From Enterococcaceae bacterium OF42-14pH9A (GTDB lineage: Bacteria; Bacillota; Bacilli; Lactobacillales; Enterococcaceae), in the NCBI GenBank assembly GCA_027692465.1, contig JAQEYU010000002.1:1-64000 (forward strand): a DNA stretch of 64,000 nucleotides, given 5' to 3'. Below the pieces are notes generated by a model that saw only the letters and a program-made list of their open reading frames with translations, searched no databases and was not told the DNA's origin. Each line of letters opens with the position of its first letter. Position 1 is the first letter of the stretch. The position numbers and the translations under genes are program-made. Of the stretch, positions 1 through 9,062 are shown one piece after another.

Positions 1-41
1 AAGTTGTTTTCCACGAGACTTTCTCGTCGTCAACGTTGATT

Positions 42-70
42 AATTTACCATTTCTTAAAGATGAGGTCAA
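42..70 (-). promoter_or_regulatory. Promoter-like sequence reading out of the left edge
   Basis: On the minus strand a TTGACC -35 box (65-70) and a TAAATT -10 box (42-47) are 17 bases apart, with A-rich sequence upstream that could act as an UP element. The gene it would drive lies outside the window. Between this and the SRP RNA (about 71-274) I see no gene on either strand. The match is fair, not perfect. Confidence 0.4.
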
Positions 71-274
71 CCTCTTTTTTTCACTTTTTTTGAAGAACAA
101 TTTGTGCAACAACAGTGAATCTACGTCTTTCGTTCGTCATTTATCAAAGTTTTCTTTTCTAACCCTTCACGAACAAGAAAAATATCATAAAACACGAATG
201 AACAGGCGAACAATACTCAAATCAATTGGATAAAAAAATAAATCATGCGGCTCATTCAGCACGACTAAAGATAC

Positions 275-310
275 AAAAAAGACCGACTCGAGAGTCGATC
301 CATTGGTCTT
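275..310 (-). terminator. Rho-independent terminator after the SRP RNA
   Basis: On the minus strand AAGACC pairs with GGTCTT around an inner GACT/AGTC stem, followed by a run of T. It lies directly 3' of the SRP RNA core. Confidence 0.75.
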
Positions 311-404
311 CTATGTATCGGACACATGGCTGCGCTCGCTTAGTGCTGCTTCCTTCCGGATCTGACACGCTTCACAAGCCAACCATTGTCCTAGCCTTTC
401 GGCA
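311..404 (-). ncRNA. ffs: Signal recognition particle RNA, small bacterial type
   Basis: The minus strand carries the SRP domain IV signature, a GTCAGATCCGGAAGGAAGCA stretch around 345-366. It is closed by a long stem in which GGACA...TGGTTGGC pairs with GCAGCCAT...TGTCC. This RNA binds Ffh and targets nascent membrane and secreted proteins. No Alu domain is visible, so it is the short form of about 95 nt and not the long form of Bacillus subtilis. A TATACT -10 box at 411-416 places the 5' end near 404. The neighbour tadA is on the same strand upstream, an order common in Firmicutes. The exact ends are estimated. Confidence 0.88.
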
Positions 405-459
405 AAAACTAGTATACCCCAAAATCTCGGTGCTGGCTAGTCTTTTCCGTTACAAAATC

Positions 460-1053
460 TCATTCTGCTGTGTCGCAGGCTGAATTCTCAGTCCGGGTCG
501 TATTTTTCAAATCTGTCTGACGCGCTTTTTTAGCAGCTACCTCAGCCTTTCGAGCCTTCTTGCGGGCCTTTTGCCGCTCCCGGATTTGGCGGAAGAAATT
601 CGTCAACAATCGGCTGCAATCAGCTTCCAGCAGTCCGCCTTCCACGTACGACCAATGATTGAAACGCTGGTCTTCCAATAAGTTCATAAATGTTCCCGCT
701 GTTCCGCCTTTGGGATCGTAAGCGCCGAAATAGACTTCTTCCACCCGCGACAACAGCATTGCACCGCTGCACATGGGACACGGCTCGAGGGTCACAAAGA
801 GCTGAGAACGCTCCAGACGCCAACTGTCGATGCGTCTGCAGGCCTCACGAATCGCATACATCTCCGCATGTGCGGTCGCATCCTGCGTTTCTTCCCGACG
901 ATTATGACCACGCCCAATCACGGTTCCGTCCAGTACCAGTACACAACCGATAGGAACCTCCCCTAGTGCTTCGGCTTTCCGGGCTTCCTCGATAGCCATC
1001 TGCATAAACGTTTCCTTTTCTGCCTGTGTTAAACTGCTGCCTTTTTCTGCCAT
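460..1053 (-). CDS. tadA: tRNA adenosine(34) deaminase TadA
   Basis: Deaminates A34 of the tRNA-Arg(ACG) wobble position to inosine. The zinc-dependent cytidine-deaminase fold is clear: His62-Ala-Glu64 supplies a zinc ligand and the proton shuttle, and Cys92-Pro-Met-Cys95 supplies the other ligands. The start at 1053 is chosen because GGAGG lies about six bases upstream; the reading frame stays open for 24 further codons with no better site. At 197 residues it is longer than the usual 155-165, because of a basic, lysine/arginine-rich tail after about residue 150 that could add RNA contacts (inference). The SRP RNA follows on the same strand. Confidence 0.93.
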   Translation of the reverse strand: MAEKGSSLTQAEKETFMQMAIEEARKAEALGEVPIGCVLVLDGTVIGRGHNRREETQDATAHAEMYAIREACRRIDSWRLERSQLFVTLEPCPMCSGAMLLSRVEEVYFGAYDPKGGTAGTFMNLLEDQRFNHWSYVEGGLLEADCSRLLTNFFRQIRERQKARKKARKAEVAAKKARQTDLKNTTRTENSACDTAE

Positions 1054-1269
1054 TTCAACCTCCGTTGATCCAGTCAAATCCGGATATACTCGTCTCTTCA
1101 CAGGTAGTATACCAAACTTCCCCATAGACTTCCCTATCGTTTTTTCTGGTAACCTTCATTCAGTTGGGGCCTATTTCTTTTCCTCGTTGAAGGACGGAAT
1201 CCACAACAGCTTCTGAAAAACCAAGGAAAAATTCTACGCTATCCGCTACACACGATCGATCTATAAAGC

Positions 1270-1308
1270 AAAACCGCCCCCGAAGCAGCTTGCTCCGAGG
1301 CCGGTTTT
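1270..1308 (-). terminator. Terminator of the pyruvate:ferredoxin oxidoreductase gene
   Basis: Minus-strand hairpin AAAACCGGCCTCGG / CCGGGGGCGGTTTT-like arms around a GAAGC/GCTTC inner stem, just after the nifJ stop. It also ends in T on the plus strand. Confidence 0.7.
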
Positions 1309-1338
1309 GTATGGATCATTATCCATTCAAAAAACAGA

Positions 1339-4300
1339 TCACTTCTTCAAGTCTGCCAATTGGCTGTAGACTTGGGTCCGTTCTTCCATATCTTTGACAG
1401 TTTGATCCAGCATTTCGTCTACTTCTTCTCCTGACGGCTTAATGTTGCGTAAAGCAGAGAAGCGAACTTGGTTTTCCATAAAGGAAGTCATCTTGCTGAA
1501 GTCTTGTTTCTTGAAGTCGATACGCATCGGATCTTTGCCTTTGTCTCGCAGGCGTGGATCGTAGCGATACAACTGCCAGTAGCCGGACTCTACAGCTGCT
1601 TTGGCATTTTCAATCGACTTGGCCATCCCACCGCGGATTCCGTGGTTGATACATGGTGTATATCCGATGATCAGTGAAGGCCCCGGATAAGCTTCGGCTT
1701 CCATGATGGCTTTGATGGTCTGCATTTGATTGGCTTCAATCGAGATCTGCGCTACATATACATCCTGATAAGCGATCGCCATCATGCCGAGATCTTTCTT
1801 CTTGTTCTTCTTACCGCCGGCCGCAAACTTGGCAATCGCAGATGTCGGTGTTGCTTTGGACATCTGACCGCCGGTATTGGCATACAGCTCGTTGTCCATA
1901 ACGAAGATATTGACATCGGCACCGGTCGCCAAGACATGATCGATCCCGGAGTAGCCAATATCGTACGCCCAACCGTCCCCGCCGACAATCCATTGTGACG
2001 GTTTGGCAAACATGTCTTCGTGTTCCAAAAGAGCCGTCAAGGTCGGATCCGTTTCAGCTTTCAACGCCGCAGTGACTTTGGCAGCCCGCTGCTGGGTCCC
2101 TTCGCCTTCATGGACGTGTTCCAACCAGTCTTCCAGCAGATTTTGGGTCTCAATGGAACCTTTTGCTGCTGCCAGCGCTTTGGAGACAGCCGTTGCCAGA
2201 CGTTTACGCTTGGTTTCGTTGGCGATATACATTCCCAAGCCGTACTCTGCGTTGTCTTCAAACAAAGAGTTGCTCCAAGCCGGGCCGCGTCCGTCCGCAT
2301 TGGTCGTATACGGTGTCGCCGGAGACGAACCGCCCCAAATAGAGGAACAGCCGGTCGTGTTGGCGATCATCATCCGATCTCCATAGAGCTGAGTCAGCAA
2401 TTTGATATACGGTGTTTCCCCACAGCCGGCACAGGCACCGGAGAATTCCATCAACGGTTGTTCCAGCTGAGATCCTTTCACTGAACCCAGTTTGAACGGA
2501 TTGGCTTTTTGGCGCAGAGTCATAGCAAAGGCCCAATCGACAGCTTCTTCCTTCATTGCTTCATAAGGTTTCATCACCAACGCTTTTTCCTTAGCCGGAC
2601 AAGCTTCTACACACAAGCCGCAGCCGGTACAGTCTTCTACCGACACCTGGATGCGGTATTGAACGCCGTCTGCCCCTTTCATGTCACGGGTAATAAAGCC
2701 GGCCGGTGCGGCAGCCATTTCCGCTTCGTCTGCCATAAATGGACGGATCGCAGCATGCGGACAAATAAAGGCACATTCATTACATTGGGTACAGTTATCC
2801 GGCAGCCATTCCGGTACTTCCAGAGCAATCCCGCGTTTTTCATAAGCCGCGGTTCCCATCGGCATCTCGCCGCCCAGCATTCCGTTATCGATCAAATCGC
2901 CAACAGACAAGGCATTGCCTTCTTGACGGTTGATCGGATCCAGAATGTTTTTGACATATGCCGGACGCTCATCTGCAACTGCAGCTTCTTCAGCCAAGAC
3001 AATATCTTTCCATTCAGCCGGAACAGCCACCTTGACCAACGCAGCAAAGGTTTCGTCGATGGCTGCCCAGTTGGTTTCAACGATTTTGCGGGATTTTTTC
3101 CCGTAGGCTGCTTCCACTTCTTGTTTCAAAAGCGGCAGGAAGGTTTCCCGATCCATGATATCAGTGACTTCAAAGAAAGCCGCCGAACAAACCGTATTGA
3201 TTCGTCTTCCCAAACCGTTTTTGACAGAGATATCCATCGCATTGATGATATAGAAATTGATATCATGCTCAGCAATATATTTTTTCAGTTTCTTCGGCAG
3301 ATGCTGTTTGACCTTTTCTTCATCCCAAACGGTATTCAGCAGGAAGGTTCCGCCGTCTTTGAGCCCTTTCAGCAGGTCATACTGATGAATGTAGGCGCTG
3401 TTGTGGCAGGCAATATAATCAGCCGCTTCCACATTATAAGTGGACAAGATCGGCTCTTCACCGAAACGCAGGTGGGAAATGGTGATCCCGCCGGACTTTT
3501 TGGAGTCATAGGCAAAGTAAGCCTGCGCGTACATGTCGGTATTGTTTCCGATGATCTTGATGGCTTGTTTGTTGGCACCGACAGTCCCATCAGAACCAAA
3601 GCCCCAGAATTTCGCTTGGAAAGTGGAAGCCGGTGTCAGGTCCATCGTCGGCAATTGCGGCAGGCTCAAATGGGTCACGTCATCGTTGATCCCCAATGTG
3701 AAGCGATAGCGCAGCTGATCAGCAGGTACACGCAAATGGTCGTATACCGCAACGATCTGATCCGGTGTCACATCTTTTGAAGCAATTCCGTAGCGACCGC
3801 CGATCACGATCGGACGATTTTCATGACGGAACAAAATGGATTGCACATCCAACAGCAACGGCTCACCGTCTGAACCGGGTTCTTTGGTGCGGTCCAATAC
3901 TGCGATACGTTCAACTGTTTTAGGCAGTTTTTCTAAAATATTTTCGGTTGGGAACGGACGATACAAATGAATATTGATATGCCCTACTTTGCGTCCCTGA
4001 CCATTCAAATAGTTGACCGTTTGTTGGATAGTCGGTGAAGCAGAACCCATGGAAATAATGACTTCAGTCGCTTCCGGATCACCGTAGTAATCCACCAAAT
4101 CATAATTTGTGCCCCGCAGCTCGTTGATCTTGCCCATGTATTTTTGGACGATTGCCGGCATCGCATCATAGTAACGGTTGACGGTTTCTCTTTGCTGGAA
4201 GTGGATATCCGGATTTTGAGCGGTACCGGAAACGGTCGGATGATTCGGGTTCATGCCCCGTTTGCGGAAATCAGCCAAAGCGTCCCAGTTCATCATATCT

Positions 4301-4875
4301 TTGAGATCTTCGTAATCCAGGACTTCGATTTTCTGCAGCTCATGAGAAGTCCGGAAGCCGTCAAAGAAGTTCATGAAGGGCAGGCTGCCTTCAATGGAGG
4401 CCAGATGTGCTACCGCCGACAAATCCATGACTTCCTGCACACTGCTTTCAGCCAGCATACAAAAACCGGTCTGACGGGCTGCCATCACATCGCTGTGATC
4501 CCCGAAGATCGACAAGGCATTGGTGGAAACAGCTCGAGCTGCCACGTGAAAGACAGTCGGCAAGAGTTCGCCGGCGATCTTGAACATGTTAGGAATCATC
4601 AGCAGCAACCCTTGGGAGGCAGTATAGGTCGTAGTTAAGACACCGGTCTTCAATGACCCGTGAACCGTACCCGAAGCTCCCGCCTCTGATTGCATTTCGA
4701 CTAAATTGACGGTCTCGCCGAAAATATTCTTTTGTTCGTGGACACTGGCCCACTCATCCACGACTTCCGCCATGGTAGAACTTGGTGTAATGGGATAGAT
4801 AGCTGCCACTTCGGTAAATGCATAAGAGACATAAGCTGCCGCTGTGTTGCCGTCCATCGTTTTCATTTTCTTCAT
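1339..4875 (-). CDS. nifJ: Pyruvate:ferredoxin (flavodoxin) oxidoreductase, single-chain
   Basis: Oxidises pyruvate with CoA to acetyl-CoA and CO2 and reduces ferredoxin or flavodoxin in the cytoplasm. At 1178 residues it is the usual one-chain length. The N-terminal pyruvate domain has YPITPSSTMAE. Two [4Fe-4S] sites of ferredoxin type lie near residues 695-706 (CTQCNECAFICP) and 748-759 (CTGCGLCVEACP). The cluster near the thiamine site begins CAGCGET, and the thiamine diphosphate motif GGDGWAYDIGY to NTGGQ lies near 965-1000. The start at 4875 is preferred over a GTG four codons upstream because GAGGTG lies eight to nine bases before it. It is last in a minus-strand series flavodoxin-nfnA-nfnB-nifJ; the 208-base gap before it holds a cre-like palindrome and may hold its own promoter. 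Confidence 0.97.
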   Translation of the reverse strand: MKKMKTMDGNTAAAYVSYAFTEVAAIYPITPSSTMAEVVDEWASVHEQKNIFGETVNLVEMQSEAGASGTVHGSLKTGVLTTTYTASQGLLLMIPNMFKIAGELLPTVFHVAARAVSTNALSIFGDHSDVMAARQTGFCMLAESSVQEVMDLSAVAHLASIEGSLPFMNFFDGFRTSHELQKIEVLDYEDLKDMMNWDALADFRKRGMNPNHPTVSGTAQNPDIHFQQRETVNRYYDAMPAIVQKYMGKINELRGTNYDLVDYYGDPEATEVIISMGSASPTIQQTVNYLNGQGRKVGHINIHLYRPFPTENILEKLPKTVERIAVLDRTKEPGSDGEPLLLDVQSILFRHENRPIVIGGRYGIASKDVTPDQIVAVYDHLRVPADQLRYRFTLGINDDVTHLSLPQLPTMDLTPASTFQAKFWGFGSDGTVGANKQAIKIIGNNTDMYAQAYFAYDSKKSGGITISHLRFGEEPILSTYNVEAADYIACHNSAYIHQYDLLKGLKDGGTFLLNTVWDEEKVKQHLPKKLKKYIAEHDINFYIINAMDISVKNGLGRRINTVCSAAFFEVTDIMDRETFLPLLKQEVEAAYGKKSRKIVETNWAAIDETFAALVKVAVPAEWKDIVLAEEAAVADERPAYVKNILDPINRQEGNALSVGDLIDNGMLGGEMPMGTAAYEKRGIALEVPEWLPDNCTQCNECAFICPHAAIRPFMADEAEMAAAPAGFITRDMKGADGVQYRIQVSVEDCTGCGLCVEACPAKEKALVMKPYEAMKEEAVDWAFAMTLRQKANPFKLGSVKGSQLEQPLMEFSGACAGCGETPYIKLLTQLYGDRMMIANTTGCSSIWGGSSPATPYTTNADGRGPAWSNSLFEDNAEYGLGMYIANETKRKRLATAVSKALAAAKGSIETQNLLEDWLEHVHEGEGTQQRAAKVTAALKAETDPTLTALLEHEDMFAKPSQWIVGGDGWAYDIGYSGIDHVLATGADVNIFVMDNELYANTGGQMSKATPTSAIAKFAAGGKKNKKKDLGMMAIAYQDVYVAQISIEANQMQTIKAIMEAEAYPGPSLIIGYTPCINHGIRGGMAKSIENAKAAVESGYWQLYRYDPRLRDKGKDPMRIDFKKQDFSKMTSFMENQVRFSALRNIKPSGEEVDEMLDQTVKDMEERTQVYSQLADLKK

Positions 4876-4977
4876 GTAACCTGTCACCTCGCTTGTGATT
4901 TGCAGTCTTTCGGTAAAACACCGTCGGACTGAGCGGTACGATCAAGGGCTGCAGAGCTGCTCCTAATCGACCAAGAC

Positions 4978-4991
4978 AGTAAGCGCTTACG
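4978..4991. promoter_or_regulatory. cre-like palindrome upstream of nifJ
   Basis: GTAAGCGCTTAC (4979-4990) is a perfect palindrome that fits the core of the catabolite responsive element (TGWAANCGNTNWCA) except at the outermost bases. It lies about 105 bases before the nifJ start. CcpA control is inferred. Confidence 0.45.
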
Positions 4992-5030
4992 CCGACTGCC
5001 CCTCTTACTCCCCGTTCTTGCGGCTGGTAA

Positions 5031-5059
5031 GAAGAGCAGACTTACCCCTTCTGCTCTTC
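5031..5059 (-). other. Stem-loop after nfnB
   Basis: GAAGAGCAGA and TCTGCTCTTC form a perfect 10-bp stem with a 9-base loop, 25 bases after the nfnB stop. There is no T run, so it looks like an mRNA-stabilising or partial-termination hairpin between nfnB and nifJ. Confidence 0.5.
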
Positions 5060-5083
5060 ACGGCCGCAGATCACCGTCTGGAA

Positions 5084-6493
5084 TCAGACAGTGACTTGTG
5101 CTTTTTGTTCTTGAACATACTTGTCAATCTGGTCGGCAGCGACTTTCCCGGCACCCATGGCCAGAATCACGGTAGCCGCACCGGTCACGATATCACCACC
5201 GGCAAAGACGCCCGGAATCGATGTCGCACCGGTTTCCGGATCAGCATCGATGTATCCCCAGCGGTTCAACGCCAGTTCAGGGAAGGTATCCAACAAGACA
5301 CGGTTGGCCCCTTGTCCGATTGCTTCGATTGCGGTATCGGCTTCTACGATAAACTCGCTGCCGGGAATGACTTGTGGACGGCGGCGGCCGGACTCATCCG
5401 GTTCCCCCAGTTCCATTTTGACACATTTGACAGCTTGCAGTTTCCCGGTGCCGTCATTGATGTATTCGATCGGGTTGGTCAACCAGTGGTAGTTGATGCC
5501 TTCTTCCACAGAATGATGGTATTCCTCTTCCCGTGCCGGCAGTTCTTCACGAGAACGACGGTAAATGATTGACACATTTTCCGCTCCCAAGCGCTTGGCC
5601 GAGCGAGCGGCATCCATTGCCACGTTCCCACCGCCGATCACCACGACATTGCGGGATTTTTGAACCGGTGTATCGTATTTTGGAAATTCGTAGCCCTTCA
5701 TCAAGTTGATGCGGGTCAAGTATTCACTGGAGCTGTAAACACCGTTCAAGGATGTGCCCGGGATGCCCATGAAATTCGGAGCCCCCGCCCCCACAGACAA
5801 GTAGCAGGCATCGTATTCGGCCATGATTTCATCCATCGTGATGGTTTTCCCCACCACCACATTGGTTTCAATCTCGACACCGGTAGCCTGAATCCGCTCG
5901 ATTTCTTTTTGAACGATCCGCTTAGGCAGGCGGAATTCCGGGATACCGTACGTCAAGACGCCCCCCGGAGCATGGAGTGCTTCGAAGATCTTGACTTCAT
6001 AACCCAACTTCGCCAAGTCGCCGGCTGCCGTCAATCCGGAAGGTCCGGAACCGATAACCGCAACTTTGCCTTTGTCATGAGGAATATCTGCTTTTTCGAT
6101 AGGCTGCTGCAGGGCCCAGTCGGCTACCAGCCGTTCCAGTTTCCCGATGGCGACCGGTTCGAATTTCTTCGATTGACCCAGTCGGCAGACCATTTCGCAT
6201 TGTTTTTCCTGTGGGCAGACCCGGCCGCAGATTGCGGGCAGGTTGGTGTATTTGCTGAGAATCTCAGAGGCTTGCTGCATATTGCCTTCTTCGATCTGCT
6301 TGATAAAGCCGGGGATATCGATCATCACCGGACAGTTTTGAATACATGGTGCATTTTTACATTGCAGACAGCGGCTTGCTTCCAGCTGTCCTTCTTCCAA
6401 CGTATAGCCCAAAGCCACTTCCGAAAAGTTTTTGTTCCGAATGTCGGGTGCCTGTTCCTTCATGGGCGTTTTGGTATAACTGCGCTTAGCCAT
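5084..6493 (-). CDS. nfnB: NfnB: NADPH-binding subunit of ferredoxin:NAD(P)+ transhydrogenase
   Basis: Homologous to the small subunit of glutamate synthase. Paired with NfnA it forms the electron-bifurcating NADH-dependent reduced ferredoxin:NADP+ oxidoreductase. The 469 residues start with a cysteine-rich region (CLQCKNAPCIQNCP near 41, then CGRVCPQEKQCEMVC near 90) for [4Fe-4S] clusters. An FAD-binding GSGPSGL motif follows near 150, then a second dinucleotide motif VIGGGNVAMDAAR near 283. It starts inside the end of nfnA with an 8-base overlap (ATGGCTAA), so the two are translationally coupled. No large glutamate synthase subunit is nearby, which favours Nfn over glutamate synthase. Confidence 0.92.
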   Translation of the reverse strand: MAKRSYTKTPMKEQAPDIRNKNFSEVALGYTLEEGQLEASRCLQCKNAPCIQNCPVMIDIPGFIKQIEEGNMQQASEILSKYTNLPAICGRVCPQEKQCEMVCRLGQSKKFEPVAIGKLERLVADWALQQPIEKADIPHDKGKVAVIGSGPSGLTAAGDLAKLGYEVKIFEALHAPGGVLTYGIPEFRLPKRIVQKEIERIQATGVEIETNVVVGKTITMDEIMAEYDACYLSVGAGAPNFMGIPGTSLNGVYSSSEYLTRINLMKGYEFPKYDTPVQKSRNVVVIGGGNVAMDAARSAKRLGAENVSIIYRRSREELPAREEEYHHSVEEGINYHWLTNPIEYINDGTGKLQAVKCVKMELGEPDESGRRRPQVIPGSEFIVEADTAIEAIGQGANRVLLDTFPELALNRWGYIDADPETGATSIPGVFAGGDIVTGAATVILAMGAGKVAADQIDKYVQEQKAQVTV

Positions 6494-7322
6494 GTTGTGT
6501 CACCTTCTTTTCGTAATCTTCGTTGGCCACGGTTTCTTCGTTTTTGTATTGCCCCATCCGGTTGACGAATTCATCCCAGTCGACACCGGCACCGAGAAAT
6601 TCCGGACCGTCCACACAAGCGAACTTGATCTGGTCGCCCACGGTCACTCGGCAACCGCCGCACATCCCTGTTCCGTCTACCATGATCGGATTCAGCGAAA
6701 CATAAATCGGTACGCCGGCTTCCTGCGCTGTCAGTGTGCAGAACTTCATCATAACGCTGGGACCGATCGCCCAGGCCATATCAATGGTTTCTTTGGCAAA
6801 GACCTGCTTCATAGCATCGGTCACCAGACCTTTTTGGCCCAAGGAACCGTCATCGGTCATCAGGATCAGCTCATCGGAATACCGGCCGCATTCCTCTGCC
6901 AAAATCATCAAGTCCTGATTTTTGGCTCCCAAAACGGTGATAACTTTGTTGCCTGCTCCCTTCAAGGCTTTGACAATCGGGAACAAGGCTGCAATCCCGA
7001 CCCCGCCGCCTACCAAAAGGACGGTCCCGTAGTTTTCAATCTCCGTTGCCTTCCCCAGCGGCCCTACCAGATCGGCGAGGCTGTCGCCGGCCTGCAAGGC
7101 AGCCAATTCGGCGGTGGATTTGCCGATTACCTGGAAAATCAGCCGCACAAGGCCGGCCTCCGGATCCGTATCCACCACGGTCAACGGGATTCGTTCACCA
7201 TGTTCGTTGATGCGCAAGATCACAAACTGGCCGGCTTGGGCCTTTTGGGCAATCCGAGGCGCATCCACGTAGATCTCAAATTCGATTGGATTCAACTCTG
7301 TCTTTTCTGTGATTTTAAACAA
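6486..7322 (-). CDS. nfnA: NfnA: FAD/[2Fe-2S] subunit of ferredoxin:NAD(P)+ transhydrogenase
   Basis: 278 residues with the ferredoxin reductase fold of dihydroorotate dehydrogenase electron-transfer subunits. It has an N-terminal FAD domain with the RIPLTVVD stretch, the NAD-binding LLVGGGVGIAALFPI near 100, and a C-terminal [2Fe-2S] site GTGMCGGCRV plus FACVDGPEF near 217-240. Its role is to take electrons from NADH and split them with NfnB. The start is TTG at 7322 with AAGGGGAA eight bases upstream. Flavodoxin is 87 bases upstream on the same strand, and nfnB overlaps the end. Family members have also been called sulfide dehydrogenase beta subunit; the pairing decides for Nfn. Confidence 0.9.
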   Translation of the reverse strand: MFKITEKTELNPIEFEIYVDAPRIAQKAQAGQFVILRINEHGERIPLTVVDTDPEAGLVRLIFQVIGKSTAELAALQAGDSLADLVGPLGKATEIENYGTVLLVGGGVGIAALFPIVKALKGAGNKVITVLGAKNQDLMILAEECGRYSDELILMTDDGSLGQKGLVTDAMKQVFAKETIDMAWAIGPSVMMKFCTLTAQEAGVPIYVSLNPIMVDGTGMCGGCRVTVGDQIKFACVDGPEFLGAGVDWDEFVNRMGQYKNEETVANEDYEKKVTQHG

Positions 7323-7409
7323 GTGAAAATTCCCCTTTTTTCTATGTGTGACTGCACTAACCGTTCGATACGTCGAACCGTTCCCCCGGCAGTCGTATCT
7401 TAATGTTGG

Positions 7410-7859
7410 TTAGGCAGTTGCGTCAACGACTGCTTTAACGAAGGCTTTCAGCACTTCTTCATCGTCATCGTCATAGGCGTTTTCGATTTTCACGACTTCC
7501 GCGCCTTTTTTCGCACCGGTCTTACCAAATGCTTCATCGAAATCGATAGCTGCCTGACAGAAGTAGTCCGGATACAATTCGCTGTCGCCTGAACCCACAA
7601 CGCCGAAGACTTTGCCTGCCAATTCTTGTTCCGGCAGTTCTTCAAAGAAGTCTTCCAGATCAAAAGGAATTTCGCCGTCGCCATCAGTATAAGTTGCGAC
7701 TACACAGATATCGGCATCTTCAAAAGTATCTTCGTCCGCGTCATCGGCTTCCACCAATTCCACATCAACATCCAATGCTTTGAATTGTTCTTCCAAAAAT
7801 TCTGCGATCCCTTCTGTGTTTCCTGTTGCACTTGCATAAACGATTTTTGCTGCTGTCAT
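7410..7859 (-). CDS. Flavodoxin (short chain)
   Basis: An FMN-binding electron carrier that can replace ferredoxin. The 149 residues are the normal short-chain length. The phosphate loop SATGNTEGIA starts at residue 10, and the chain is very acidic, including a DDADEDTFEDAD-type stretch and a DDDDEE stretch. The start at 7859 is set by GGAGGA eight bases upstream; ten further upstream codons have no support. It heads the nfnA-nfnB-nifJ series, which makes it a likely electron acceptor of the pyruvate oxidoreductase. A promoter lies about 90 bases upstream. Confidence 0.95.
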   Translation of the reverse strand: MTAAKIVYASATGNTEGIAEFLEEQFKALDVDVELVEADDADEDTFEDADICVVATYTDGDGEIPFDLEDFFEELPEQELAGKVFGVVGSGDSELYPDYFCQAAIDFDEAFGKTGAKKGAEVVKIENAYDDDDEEVLKAFVKAVVDATA

Positions 7860-7948
7860 TTGAATCTTCCTCCTTGAATTTTCTTTCACGGCTTAAATCA
7901 GCCAGATTTAAAACATAAAATAGAATTAAGTAGATTTTACCTGATTCT

Positions 7949-7977
7949 ATAATACTTCATTTCTGTGTATAACTGAA
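7949..7977 (-). promoter_or_regulatory. Promoter of the flavodoxin-nfn-nifJ series
   Basis: TTCAGT (7972-7977) and TATTAT (7949-7954) are separated by 17 bases on the minus strand, in the A+T-rich gap 7860-8105. Apart from this and the divergent promoter I see nothing else in the gap. Confidence 0.6.
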
Positions 7978-8105
7978 CAGATTTTTTGCGCAATTTTTGC
8001 ATTTTTATCGAAATTTCTTTTTCTGTCCGCCGAAATCAGCACTTGCCGCAGGTTCGTCGGCGTCAAATAATTTTGTTTATTTATTCACATGAAGGCGCTT
8101 TTATT

Positions 8106-8243
8106 TGATACAATAGTGATGTTAAATAACTTTTAGGAGCGCGCCTCCGAAAATAAGGGGCCGGACGGCTGTCCGTCGTCTGACACCTGACAGAAAGGAA
8201 GTGAAAGACAGCTTTCTTGCTCGGCGAGAAACTGTCGCACACT
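8106..8243 (+). promoter_or_regulatory. Extended -10 promoter and structured leader of the ECF S-component gene
   Basis: TGATACAAT (8106-8114) is an extended -10 box without a clear -35. The leader of roughly 120 bases that follows has short self-complementary stretches, for example GGAC/GTCC near 8163-8176. I could not match it to a known riboswitch consensus, so regulation by a ligand is only a possibility. Confidence 0.4.
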
Positions 8244-8813
8244 ATGAACAAAGGTACCAAAAGCAACGCCCTGTGGATCACACAAACCGCTATTATGATT
8301 GCATTGATTGTAGTGGTCCAGGCAACTACCGGCGGAATGGGGCAATTCGTGACCGGAAGTCTGGTAAATCTGCTCTTGATCTTGACAGCAGCTTTAGCCG
8401 GATTGACCAGCGGGCTGACCGTCGCCTGCCTGTCACCGATTTTCGCCTTTATCTTCGGGATTGGGCCACAGTTTCCTCAGATCATCGCCTGCATCATGGC
8501 CGGCAATGCCGTTTTGGTCCTGGTCTGGTGGCTTGTACTGGGTAAAGCCGGACACCGCCAATACCCGCGTCTGATTACGGCTGCAGTAGCCGGTGCGCTG
8601 CTGAAATTTACCGTTTTGTGGCTGTTGGTAGTCCAGATTGTAGCCCCCATGTCTGACAACATTCCGGCTCCTGCCAAACAAAACCTGGCGAAGATGTTCA
8701 GCCTGCCCCAATTGATCACAGCCCTGATCGGCGGTGCGGTTGCCTGTCTGGTGATCCCACAACTGGCCAAAGTGTTCAAAAGACAGCCGGCCAACACAAA
8801 AACCGCAAATTAA
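8244..8813 (+). CDS. ECF transporter substrate-binding (S) component, substrate unknown
   Basis: A membrane protein of 189 residues with about six hydrophobic segments and the QTAIMIALIVVVQ opening typical of S components of energy-coupling factor vitamin transporters. S components bind a vitamin or cofactor and dock on a shared EcfAA'T module, which is not in this window. The start is uncertain. ATG 8244 gives the normal N-terminus but has a poor ribosome binding site, while an in-frame TTG at 8217 follows GGAAGTG at a long spacing. It lies divergently from flavodoxin and next to flavin, thiamine and iron-sulfur enzymes, so a flavin or thiamine precursor would make sense, but no residue seen identifies the substrate. 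Confidence 0.8.
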   Translation: MNKGTKSNALWITQTAIMIALIVVVQATTGGMGQFVTGSLVNLLLILTAALAGLTSGLTVACLSPIFAFIFGIGPQFPQIIACIMAGNAVLVLVWWLVLGKAGHRQYPRLITAAVAGALLKFTVLWLLVVQIVAPMSDNIPAPAKQNLAKMFSLPQLITALIGGAVACLVIPQLAKVFKRQPANTKTAN

Positions 8814-8898
8814 CCCGCAATTATTGAAATTCAGCGCAAAAGATGCGGCACCGTCGGATTTCACTTCCGAAAAGGTGCCGACAGCTTTTCAGCATGAA

Positions 8899-8936
8899 AG
8901 GTGAAACAATCGCTTGGCGGTCGTTTCACCTTTTTT
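8899..8936 (+). terminator. Terminator after the ECF S-component gene
   Basis: GGTGAAAC and GTTTCACC form an 8-bp stem followed by TTTTTT. A weaker stem, CGGCACC/GGTGCCG, precedes it at about 8844-8880. Confidence 0.85.
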
Positions 8937-9062
8937 GTGGTTTTCCATTAGGACACCACTGCCGATAAGAAGCCATCAAAGACGCCTTCTAACAAGCAGT
9001 GTTTTCTTGACGATGGTTTTCTGCTGCCGCTGCATCATCACATAAATTGCCGGTCAACAGAA

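Noticed and set aside
63..81. GAGGTCAACCTC followed by T run as terminator
   Set aside because: The loop would be only two bases, and the TTGACC inside fits a minus-strand promoter better.
2509..3780. Long open frame of 423 codons on the plus strand opposite nifJ
   Set aside because: Pure shadow of the highly conserved pyruvate oxidoreductase gene; no ribosome binding site and no sensible protein pattern.
8115..8243. Known riboswitch upstream of the ECF S component
   Set aside because: I compared by memory with TPP, preQ1, fluoride, ZTP and THF patterns and found no match; kept only as a possibility.
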